Assembly (NCBI RefSeq): GCF_000313135.1
Contig: NW_004457298.1
Coordinates: 1 to 21,231, forward strand
Reading direction: 5' to 3'
Source of the DNA: Acanthamoeba castellanii str. Neff
Lineage: Eukaryota > Discosea > Longamoebia > Acanthamoebidae
Length of the DNA stretch: 21,231 nucleotides
In this document: positions 1 through 8,637 of the stretch, piece by piece
Layout: every line of letters starts with the position of its first letter
How positions within the stretch are numbered: the stretch's first letter is position 1
Position numbers and translations under genes: made by a program
The notes under the pieces: generated by a model
Told to the model about the DNA's origin: nothing
What the model saw: only the letters and a program-made list of their open reading frames with translations
Database searches by the model: none

Positions 1-507
1 GCGGAAGGAGAAGAACTGCTTCTGCACGGAGGTCTGGACGGCCTGAGACCAGAAGCGGTACTGGAGGCCGGTGCGGGTGACGTAGGTGTAGTCGAACACG
101 AGGGTCTCGAAGTCGCGGCAGAGCATGGGCTTGCCGAGCGAGTAGCGGCCGCCGTGGTTGTCGATGACGGGGTTGACGCCGAGCTGGGTGTCCATGGTGA
201 TGTCGCCGTTGGAGCGGGTGATGGTGAAGCTCAGCTTGGTGTTGTCGAAGCCCTTCTGGGTGAGCCTGGCGTTGAGCTGGTTGATGACGGTGGCTTCGAC
301 GGCGGGGTCGCCCAGGTCGACGTTCTTGGTGATCTGCACGAAGTAGTCCTTGAAGTCCTTGAAGGTCGCGCGCTCGGCGTAGAACTTGAGGATGTTGGAG
401 AAGGACGGCTGCGCGGGGTCGTACTGGCTGTCCTGGCAGAAGAACAGGGTGGCCTGCGCGGCGTTGATGACGAAGAAGAGGGCGAAGAGGGCGAGGATGG
501 CCTTCAT
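1..507 (-). CDS. Small secreted protein of unknown family, 5' part (C-terminus outside window)
   Basis: The frame is open from the ATG at 507-505 to the window edge: 169 codons with no stop and no convincing intron, so the gene is 3'-truncated by the window. The first ~19 residues (MKAILALFALFFVINAAQA) form a textbook signal peptide with likely cleavage after AQA. The mature part is mixed alpha/beta with few cysteines (near residues 24 and 130) and aromatic-rich stretches such as FVQITKNVDLGD and LVFDYTYVTRTGLQYRFW. I do not recognise the family. Codon use is strongly GC3-biased (nearly all C or G at third positions), as in highly expressed genes of such genomes. A TATA-like CATAAAT lies about 55 nt upstream on the coding strand. 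It is probably exported or vesicle-lumenal. Sure of the gene; function unknown. Confidence 0.85.
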   Translation of the reverse strand, partial: MKAILALFALFFVINAAQATLFFCQDSQYDPAQPSFSNILKFYAERATFKDFKDYFVQITKNVDLGDPAVEATVINQLNARLTQKGFDNTKLSFTITRSNGDITMDTQLGVNPVIDNHGGRYSLGKPMLCRDFETLVFDYTYVTRTGLQYRFWSQAVQTSVQKQFFSFR

Positions 508-560
508 GTTGGTGGTGTACAGCGGTTGATAAAGATACAAAAAGAGAAGCCTTTTGGGGT

Positions 561-567
561 ATTTATG
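561..567 (-). promoter_or_regulatory. TATA-like element of the secreted-protein gene
   Basis: On the minus strand the sequence reads TAGCATAAATACCCC, centred about 57 nt upstream of the ATG at 507. The distance suits a core promoter giving a short 5' UTR. Only the motif and its spacing support it. Confidence 0.45.
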
Positions 568-744
568 CTACGATCGAGTTCATGGTAGCAGCTCCACCAG
601 AGCTCTGACACCCCGCCCCAACAGGACGACCGGGACACTGTGATCGCCTTGCAGTTAAGAGACCGTAGAGCCCATGCGCCAGTTCGCACCTGTTGTGTGG
701 CTACCGGATCACAAAGCTTTCCCCGAGAGCTCGTGCCGGAAGGA

Positions 745-795
745 CTTATTTCTCAACAGATTTCTTTGTCAAAAAGAAATCTGTTGAGAAATAAG
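745..795. repeat. 23-bp perfect inverted repeat with 5-nt loop
   Basis: The left arm 745-767 (begins CTTATTTCTCAACAG) is the exact reverse complement of the right arm 773-795, separated by GTCAA. The stem has 23 uninterrupted pairs and is AT-rich, unlike its GC-rich surroundings. It lies about 80 nt upstream of the zinc-finger gene start. It could form a cruciform or RNA hairpin, bind a dimeric factor, or be a small palindromic mobile-element relic. No flanking target duplication is obvious. Confidence 0.9.
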
Positions 796-873
796 AAATA
801 GTAAGGAAATACCCAATCTTCTGTTTCTTCGAATTCTTTTGCGTGCGTAACAAGAGCAAAACCAAACACCACG

Positions 874-2130
874 ATGGAGACGAGAGAGATGGAGACGATT
901 GATGAGGTGGAGCTGATAAAGAAACTGACGAAATGGGAGAGAGGAAGTTTGGCTGCGCCTTCCAAAAAGATAGAGGAGAATGAGGATGACGACCACTCCT
1001 GCCAAAAACTAGAGGTTGAACTCCTCGTGGCGGAGAATAAGCAGCTGCGTGCGCAAGTAGCCCTGCTCGCACACGAAAAGGACACTGCGCTCGCCATGTG
1101 GCGCAATGAACGCCAAAAGAACCAGGTAGTTTTGACCTTACCTCGTCCCCCCCCTTCGCTCTTTTTGCGGCCGGCTCACCGCTCCCGCGCAGGCGCTGTC
1201 CCGGCTGTTGGTGCGGCAGCGCAATCGAACCGGCCAGACGGAGAAGGAGGTGGCGGGCGGATCGGAAGAGCAGGAGGAAGGCGAGACGTGGCTGTCCGAA
1301 GGGGCGTTGCCGCCGTTTGACCTGCACGCGGGCCTGGCCATCGTGGCCGACCACCACCGAACCCGCGACGAAGACGAAGACCGATGCCTCCCCACCTCCA
1401 GCGGTCGAGCGGCCCTCCAGGTGCGCGGGGAGACCAGCCGCCCGCCGACCCTGCCCCTCAAAAGGTTGCACTTCACTTTCCCACCACCTCTCTCTGTGCT
1501 CGGCCGCGTTGCTTGGCGGCCAGGCCCCTCACACGGTTCATGGCTGGGTGGCCACGCAGGAAGTACGAGTCGGCGCCCAGTGTGACGAACGGCGTTCGAA
1601 AGGTGGCGCTGGCGCCGGTGCCATCGTCGCCGTACTGCTCGGCGGAACGGAAGCCACCACCGGTCGGGGGCGAGGAGGGTTCGGAATCGCAGCCGCTGGT
1701 CTCCAAACGAGAGCGGAGGCGGAAGGAGCTGTTCCCGCAGCAGCAGCTCTCGCTGAGCCCCTTCCCCAACGAATCCAAGATCGCGGAAGCCAAGCGAAGA
1801 AAGGTCGAGGCCGCGCCGTCGTCCACTGCGACCACTGTGACGCGCGGGAGGAGAGGAGAGAAGCTGCAGGAGAGCCGCATCCCGACGCCCTCGCTGCGGC
1901 CCAAGGCCAAGCCCGAAGCCACCACGCCGCAGCGTACGCCCGGCGCCTCGGCATCGGCCGACACGACACCCGAGGGCGAGGCCGCGACGGGACCCAAGGA
2001 CTACAGCTGCCGGGACTGCAAGCGCAAGTTCTGCCGACGGGGCGACCGCGACAACCACGAGCTGCTCTGCGGCCACACCAAGTGGCGCAACGGCCAGACC
2101 CTCGCCCTCGGCTTCGTCGAACTCGACTAA
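874..2130 (+). CDS. Nuclear coiled-coil protein with a single C-terminal C2HC/C2H2-type zinc finger
   Basis: Exons 874-1125, 1193-1464 and 1560-2130 give 364 residues. Residues ~44-95 form a leucine-rich coiled coil (KLEVELLVAENKQLRAQ) that should dimerise. Basic clusters KRKY near 175 and AKRRKV near 250 look like nuclear localisation signals. Residues 323-347 hold the finger: Cys325-x2-Cys328-x12-His341, then Cys345 and His347, so the fourth ligand may be Cys (C2HC) or His (C2H2). Only 17 residues follow. The middle is Pro/Ser/Thr-rich and probably disordered. It may be a DNA- or RNA-binding regulator, but one finger gives little specificity by itself. The second intron was set at 1465-1559 because it restores the zinc-finger frame with acceptor GCAG; a 1421-1563 intron is a less likely alternative. 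Confidence 0.75.
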
Positions 2131-2219
2131 GCCGGGCGGCGGTGTCTTCTACTTTCTCCGCCACCATCGCCGATGATGAAGCTGTGGTGATTGTGAGGCC
2201 ATTGCAAGGGCCTCCCCCC

Positions 2220-4440
2220 TCAGGAAGCGGCAAACTTTAGTCGGTGGATGGGCGGGTGGAGAGAGGCTCGGGCCACGGGTCCCACGGCGACCACGTGGAT
2301 GGGGATGTCCCACCGCAGGGTGTCCACCTGCAGCTCGCCCGCGGCACCGAAGAAACGCAGGTCGTGCACCCTTCGCGTCGGACCGGTCGACGACCGTGGT
2401 GCGCCCGCCTCTCCCTCGCCCTTCGCCCTCTCCTTTGTCTCGAATCCTGTGGATTCATGCCAGAGACGGGCGTAGAATACAACACGCGTTGCGTTAGCGC
2501 TTTGTGCACACAGTCGACGGCCAACGAATGAGCCGGGGAGAGCGTACCGGTGACGAAGTCGAAGTGCAGGTACCACGAGTGGGAGACGACGTCGGTCTGG
2601 AACTCGGCGGTTTCCTGCGGCGGGATGGAGAGAACGCACTGGGCGGTGGCGGCCGCGCCCATGGTGCACTCGCTGTGCTGCACGTGCGTGCGGCGCACGG
2701 GCTGCCCCAGCTCACTGCCAGAGTCCTTGCGCGCAGCCTCCTCGATCTGCTCCACTGACTGCAGGCTCACAGTGTACTAAATTCGCCAGAGAAGACAGCA
2801 AACCAACGCATTAGCGAGCCCTCCGGGGGGGAACAGTGAAGTACGTACCTGGTAGCACGGAATGCGCGCGGACTCAAAATCGAGCGCCAGCTTGATGGCC
2901 TCGCCCAGCTGGAAGGTGCGCTTGGCCAGATTGACTTTGCCCACCAACTGTTCGCCCTTGGCGATCGTGAATGATTCTGGCCGAGGCGCGGAATGAGTTC
3001 ATTATGCCCACATCTGGCGACCCTTTAGGTAAAAGCCGCCAGACCAGGGGCATACCGGGCACGATGGAATGGGCAACGTGGGCGCTGACGGCCTGCACGC
3101 CCAGCTTGAGCAATTGCTGCCCGGCCTTGCGACTCTGCAGCCGCATGGCGCGCTCCTCCGTCATCTTGGTTCTTCGCTGCACTCCGGGAGAGGTCTCATA
3201 GAACGCGCTGTGCTCCCTCGCACCAGTAGCACTGACGCACACGCGCGAACGTCAGTCGATCAACCGGCAATCAGTGTGGGCTCAGAGAAAGGATAGTCTT
3301 TACACACCTTGGCTCAGTCGTCCGTCGGGGCTCGTTCTCAAAACTGCTGTCACCTCGCTCTGCGGCTGCGGCGATCAGCGATTCGATGATTGAGCGGAGC
3401 GTGCGGGGAGAGGGGGTTTACCGGGTAGGGTGTGATTATGTACAAAATGGAAGGCGCGGGAGAGGTCGACAGGCTCCACCTCCTGCGATTCGGCCTCCAC
3501 CCCCGCCCGGTCCTCCGAACGCCACTCCATGAGCCCGAGACGCTTGAAGACTGCGCGCGACCCACACGCCACATACACACGACACACGACACACATACGT
3601 AAGTGTGAAGAAGTGTGGTGACGACAATGACGGCCGGCCGGCCGGAGAAGAGAATGGTACGTACCCAAGGGATTGACGACCCGGAGCGGGACACGGAGGG
3701 AGACGGTCTCGTGCAGCGGCTGCTGCCCGCACACGGTGAGCCAGTAGGCCACCTTGATGTACTTACCCGAGAACGACGACGGAATGTCGGTCGGCAGAAA
3801 GGCCCGGTACACGACTGCAGCCACACCCACCGTGAGCCCTCTCGACCCCATCTGCCGCCACACGGCTCAGAGGTCATACGTACACGTCCGGGACTGGTCG
3901 GGCGCCAGGGTCACGTCGCACGCGAATATGTGGGGCCCGCTCGTAAAGAGCAACCGCGTGTTGCCGCCTGCACCCCCCCCCCAATGCATTCGCTGTCCAG
4001 CATCAGCAGCCACCGGTGTGTGGGTGGAGCAAGCAGGCGGGTACCCGGATCGGTCGGCACCGTACGCTGGAGGGAAGTGGGTTTGGAGGGGGACATCTGC
4101 AGGGCTGCCTTGCTGACCGCTCGCTTGGCCACACATGGCAGGCTTGTGAAACAGATGAATAACGGCAATATAAATAAAATTAATAAAATAGAAATCAGGC
4201 ACTGATAAAGAGCCGAGACTGGTACGTGAGGGAAGCGGGGTCGAAGGTGAGTTGGCCGTGCAGTTCGGCAGACGCCCAGGAGAGGGTCACTGGCCGTTGC
4301 GCGGTCTGTGTGGTGGTGGCGGCCGCGGGCAGGTGGATTAGGGAGATGGCGCACTCCACTCGGTCGCCCACCAAACAGCAGTCCGCCGCCAGCTGCGCCC
4401 GAAGCTGTAGCTCCCCCCGCACCCGTGTCCTCTCTCCCAT
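2220..4440 (-). CDS. RGP1: Rgp1-family protein, subunit of the Ric1-Rgp1 Rab6/Ypt6 guanine nucleotide exchange factor
   Basis: Ten exons in transcript order: 4440-4203, 4104-4045, 3967-3884, 3814-3665, 3550-3422, 3359-3308, 3207-3056, 2976-2849, 2776-2548, 2446-2220. All phases agree and give 482 residues. Recognisable Rgp1 blocks: LSWASAELHGQL near the N-terminus; PHIFACDVTLAPDQSRTF; SGKYIKVAYWLTV with VSLRVPLRVVNPL; SFTIAKGEQLVGK with KRTFQLGEAIKLALDFE; and near the end SHSWYLHFDFVTG and LRWDIPIHVVAVGP. In yeast and animals Rgp1 pairs with Ric1 to activate Ypt6/Rab6 on the Golgi for endosome-to-Golgi traffic; its fold is arrestin-like. The start chosen is the ATG nearest the conserved block (MGERTRV); an in-frame ATG at 4518 would add 26 residues. 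The second exon (60 nt) and the 3308-3359 exon rest on phase and are the least certain. Confidence 0.85.
3968..4044 (-). other. Rgp1 intron whose acceptor is preceded by a G10 run
   Basis: The plus strand has ten consecutive C at 3973-3982, so the transcript reads G10 followed by TGCAG at the splice acceptor where a pyrimidine tract would normally lie. The splice is supported by phase and by the conserved Rgp1 protein on its downstream side. Confidence 0.6.
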
Positions 4441-4555
4441 CCCGTTTTCTTTCAGATTGAAATTTACAAAAAAGACAATCAATTCCAATGTTTTGTGCAA
4501 ACGAAACGTGTTTTGCAATTAATTTTCAAAAGTTCACTCACCAGGCACTTCTTCG
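4441..4555 (-). promoter_or_regulatory. Short AT-rich spacer between the GEF-GAP stop and the Rgp1 start
   Basis: Only 115 nt separate the TAA of the upstream minus-strand gene from the Rgp1 ATG. The spacer is markedly AT-rich compared with its flanks and must contain both the upstream gene's 3' end and Rgp1's promoter, unless the two share a transcript. No clear TATA or poly(A) signal stands out. Confidence 0.45.
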
Positions 4556-7500
4556 TTACGAACCTGTTGGGTAGCTGCTGTTGTCGCTACTGCTACCTTT
4601 CTTCTTGGTGGCTGATCGCTTCTTTTTCTCCTTCTTCTCCGGAATGGGCGCCTCCTGTTCCCACTCTTCCGCTTCTTCGTGCCGCTTGTCGCCGTTCTTG
4701 TCGCTTCGCCGCCGCCGTTCCTCCTTGCCCTTGCGCGCGGCCTCGTCAACCTCGGCCAACCGGTTCTTGAGGCGGATCTTCTTCTTGCGCTTCTCCTTCT
4801 CCTCTTCTTCTCTCGCACCGCAGTCCTCCCCGTAGCCCCGCGCCGCTGTGTCTGCTCCTCGCTCGTGTTCGCCCTTGGCACTGTTGAACCCGGAGGAGGT
4901 GGCAGTGACCTCGTGCGGCCGGCGGTGCTGCTGGTACTCTTGCTGGTGGTGCTGAGGCCATCCCTGCACGACGCAGTGATCGGGTGGCCCATTTTGTATC
5001 GTGCGGGGGCCAACGGCGGCCTGTTGGTGCTGGCCCGCGGTTCGACTGTGCTGCAGGTACGCCAATCGCTCGGCCTCCGCCTTCTCTTCGCGCTCGCGTC
5101 GGTGTCTCTGCTGCTCGCGCTCAAGCACGACGGGGTCGGACACACTCCTCCCCCGGTCATCGACGCTGGCCTCCCACTCGGGTCGATACCCGGGGCGGAG
5201 GTCGTCCGTGCGGGATTCGCGGGGAATGCGCAGGCTGAGGCTGGGACGCAGGGCCATGCTCTCACGGCGCTCCTGGTCGAGGAGCCGCTGCTTCTCCTCG
5301 TTTACTATCCGCATCTGCGCCACGAACTGCGCCTCCTCTTCCTCGATCCCTTCGAATATCTGGTCGTAGCTGTCGATCAGGGCTTTCACCACGGCCTGCT
5401 GCAGGTGCACGTCCGAACAGTCGTATATCGATGCTCCGCGCTTCACCAGCAGATTGGGTCCTATGGTTGGACACACTTGAGGGGTTAGCTCAGTCCGAGA
5501 GGTGCTTGCTGAGGTAGGTGGGTATCATGTACCGAAGACGATGGCCATGTTGCTGCTCACCTGGAGGTGTATACACACTCGCAAGAGTGAGCGACTGAAA
5601 GAGTGGCATCTCTGATCGAGAGGTGAAGGGGCATGGTACGTACCATCTTGTTGACATCGGAATGGGAAGTAACCTCCACGAGGAAAGCGATGAGATGCCG
5701 AAGGGTGTACTTGTTGTAGATGGGGAGCTGCGCCACCACATCCTTCAGTGCCGCGACCTCGTTCCTCCCGTCTGAACGAGCCCCTAGCAGTTAGCGTGCG
5801 TAATCAAGTGGCGATACCTTCACGCACTGGGTGGAGACGCACCAACAGCGTCGATGAACGATTGGTATAGCTCGTGCGTGAGAAGAGGCTCCGGCAATGA
5901 CCTGCAGGTGGTCACAACGAAACGCTTCCTTGGTCAGCCACGTGTGGTCCCAGCTACAAGAATGGCTGATCAGTGGCGGTTACCGGAGCCACAACTTCAG
6001 AAGACCAGCCAGCGCGTGGGTCTCGATGCTGCTAAAGTCCAGCGCCTCGCCTAGTGCGCGCGAATATCCCATTAAAACGCCGTCACCCAACCGGCAAGAG
6101 GGTGTGAGGTAGTGAGGTCGTACCTATGTCGATCTTGTGCGTCAGCTGCTTGATCGCGAGGGCACTGCCGGCCAACCGAAAGAGTCCTTCGGTGCGCACG
6201 ATCTATCGTAAGGAAGAGCTAGTGAGCAGGGGATGCAGAACGAAGGAGCGGTTTGTGAAGAGAAGAACGATATATTCGGTACCGCAGGGTCTGCTCGCAA
6301 GGCATGCAGGAACTGCTCCAGTATAACGGGGACTGGTCGACACTCGCTTCGTTCGCGCTCCATCAGCTCCTCGATCGCCAATCCGTAAGCTGGAACCATG
6401 GAAAATCGTGCATGTCAGCTGCCGCAAGCTCCTAGAGCTTGCCTGCAAAGGGCGAAGTGCCAAGGATCGCGTACTTTTGTACTTCTTACACTGTTGCACG
6501 TAGTAGTTGAGGTTGTCCATCCAACCCTTGCGCTCTGCTGGGGTGGTGGCGTACAGCGTCCACTCTCCCGTCGTGGCGCTAATCTGAAACCCGTTTTTTC
6601 CGTCTGTGCGGATGGTCGTGCGTTCGCATAAGCTCACAATGCAACGCGCATTGAAGAGACCTGAAAGCTACCTTGAATGTCTGGTATTGTGGTGACCTTG
6701 TGAATCGTGTGGAGTTGAATGATGTACTGCACCTTGAGCACCTCCTGGAGTGAACAGGAAATGGGCCGACATGTTAGGGATGAAGGCGTAATGGCATATG
6801 GGGCCTGGCTGGCCGAGGAAAGGATGGAACCTTGAAGGCGCGAGTGGTCTTGAGAGTACAGAGAAGAATGTCGTTGAAGAGGAAAAATTGGTGCTGGTTC
6901 ATACCAGGCCACCCCGCGGTGAGTCCACGCTGCACGGTGACTGCCAACACTCCCTCGCGGATCAGCGTACGCCCCGTCTCGCCCAGAGAAAAACGATCGA
7001 GCCCTTGATTCTGGTGCGGTACGCCAAGTTCAAAATCGCTAGTCGTAAGTACCAGCCGAGTAAGATGGCATTGAGCAAGGCGGATAAGAGAGGGAACGTG
7101 TACGAACGAATCGGGAACCTCAAGCTTGGCTTCGAGTTCCAGGATCTTGCCTTGGTCACGAGAGAATCGCTTGCTGGTCTCCAGCGTATACTGGAGGCGA
7201 TTGAGCTGAACCACAGCCTCCTCGAGATCCCATTCATTGGGCTTCCCCAACGTTGAAAGGGCCTTGACGCACGCGATCGCAGCATGATGTCCTCATGGTG
7301 AGCTTACTCCCGCAAGAGCGTAGAATCATGCGACACACGTACCGAGAGAAATTGAGAATATATGGGTATGCGCTGATGGGACAGCTTGATGAGCTCGGTC
7401 ACGTCGCCGTGCTTTGCCTCAGTTTCCTGCAGAGGGCGAGGACATCAGTATGATGCGAAGCCAAGGACCAAGGTCCTTGGGAAGGGAGACCACCTTGAGG

Positions 7501-8284
7501 AAGAGCGCGAACGTCTTTACTTTCTTGGCTGTTTTGATGGCGTGAAGTGAGGCGCTGTGTTGCCTAATCACCTCCGTGAACACGTCCATCCGGGGCACCT
7601 GAGTGGATCAGGGTGAGACGGAAACCATTCAAGAGAATGAAGCCCAGCTCTGAGGGAGACAGCCACGCACCATGCGAAGAAATATTGAAGAGAGGCACTC
7701 CTGGGGCCAAGAGGAGTTGGCGGCTTGCAGCGACGCCAAGAGTGGCTCGTGGAATGCGAGAAGCTGCACAGGCAGTGGTCAGCAAGGTGGACACGAGCAT
7801 TGCACAGCACGCACGCCCAGGACACTAACGGCACCTCATCCACGCGGTGGAACATGATCTCAGCTTCGGCCCGGCCTGGCTTCTCTGCCAGCTTTGCGTT
7901 GGCCAAGTACGGGTGATAGAAGCTCTGCATGTGTACACGCAAAGAAGTTGAGTGTGTCGAGCGTACGCCACAATGGTTGTGGGCTGCGTGCGTACGTGGC
8001 AGAGGGTGTGCAACTGCTGACCGTAGGCGGCTTCGTCGCTCAGAAGCTCCTCCAACAGATGTCGTGCTTCATCTACTAATTCAGCACCCCGCCCTCCTCT
8101 TCCAATTCTTTCCAACGCAAGATACTGGACACGGATGGCGGGAAAAGAAAGACGGACCTGATTGTGGCAGCTCCTCCTCACGGGGGGAGCGCTGTGGTTG
8201 CGCCGGTGGCTTAGCCTGCTGCCCACGCTGATAGAGGCCTCGTGGCGACAGCCCCGACAGCGAGAATCGTTGCATCAAGCTCAT
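4556..8284 (-). CDS. DH-PH-RhoGAP protein: Rho-family GEF and GAP in one chain
   Basis: Seventeen exons: 8284-8158, 8075-7996, 7924-7835, 7763-7671, 7598-7494, 7426-7343, 7262-7108, 7038-6831, 6744-6672, 6603-6490, 6389-6283, 6202-6124, 6050-5984, 5901-5843, 5771-5644, 5560-5533, 5460-4556, giving 833 residues. DH domain ~45-240 (HLLEELLSDEAAYGQQL at its start, HQRIPIYSQFL at residue ~182), PH ~255-376 (HQFFLFNDILLCTLK, WTLYATTPAERKGWMDNL), RhoGAP ~382-580 with the catalytic arginine finger Arg421 in TEGLFRLAG, then LLKLWLRSLPEPLL, SHSDVNKM and NMAIVFGPNLL. The ~250-residue tail is Glu/Lys/Arg-rich coiled coil ending in a Lys-rich segment. Such proteins load one Rho GTPase and switch off another, as in BCR/ABR. 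Uncertain parts: the first exon and its junction; the 6489 donor (a second choice 9 nt downstream, GTACGC, also fits); and the 7039-7107 intron. Confidence 0.85.
7039..7107 (-). other. In-frame, stop-free intron candidate in the DH-PH linker
   Basis: The segment is 69 nt (23 codons) with no stop. Its removal joins the end of the DH domain to the PH lead-in with correct phase (donor GTTCGT, acceptor ACTAG). Its translation looks non-conserved, which favours splicing, but retention would only lengthen the linker. Confidence 0.5.
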
Positions 8285-8637
8285 CTCTGAACGAGAATTG
8301 TATGACCTGCTCACTTGGCACCAAGCAAGCTCTACCCTCGATATGCGGCCTCTTGTCTACAGTCGCAGAGACACCCTCTGGACAGAGGTACCCTCGTTTC
8401 CCTTTTTCCAATTATAATTGATTTTCTTTCCTCTTCAAATAGAAAATGAAGGAAAAATCGTATTTCCACCTACCATAAAAGCCCGCAGCTAGCGATTGGC
8501 GGTTGACTCTTGGAAAGGGAAGGAAACGTGAGAAGGATTGCCGCCAAGGGGGCTTGGGGAATTGATTTGATTTGATTGAAAGTTGGGGGTCGCAGCTACG
8601 CGCGTGCTCATCTCGAGCGCTTACTCACACCCCCAAC
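8285..8637. promoter_or_regulatory. Divergent promoter between the GEF-GAP and the cadherin-like protein
   Basis: This 353-nt gap holds an AT-rich core at ~8400-8480 containing the perfect 12-bp palindrome CAATTATAATTG (8409-8420), an inverted CCAAT motif (ATTGG) near 8495, and repeated TGATT units at ~8563-8578 just before the plus-strand gene. No coding exon is recognised, although the unresolved 5' end of the GEF-GAP could extend into it. Confidence 0.5.

Larger units (their letters stand above)
508..873. promoter_or_regulatory. Divergent promoter region between the secreted-protein and zinc-finger genes
   Basis: This 366-nt gap separates two genes transcribed away from each other, so it must hold both promoters. 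It contains the TATA-like element for the left gene, a long hairpin (745-795), and an AT-richer stretch before the right gene with a CCAAT motif at 813-817. No coding exon was recognised here. Confidence 0.6.

Noticed and set aside
1138..2076. 312-codon minus-strand reading frame
   Set aside because: Arg/Gly-rich shadow of the zinc-finger gene, crossing its intron sites; no motif.
1317..2240. 307-codon plus-strand reading frame overlapping the zinc-finger exon in another frame
   Set aside because: The alternative frame contains the zinc finger and nuclear signals; this one is low-complexity Ala/Arg.
4530..4556. Strong donor-like CTGGTGAGTG on the minus strand just after the GEF-GAP stop, suggesting fusion to Rgp1
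   Set aside because: It lies past an in-frame TAA, and no phase-compatible acceptor joins it to Rgp1, whose own conserved N-terminus begins at an ATG.
7562..7680. Possible extra DH exon (translation ELGFILLNGF) at 7615-7660
   Set aside because: Splicing 7671 directly to 7598 gives IFLRM|VPRMDVF in phase 0 and exact DH spacing; the segment is the intron.
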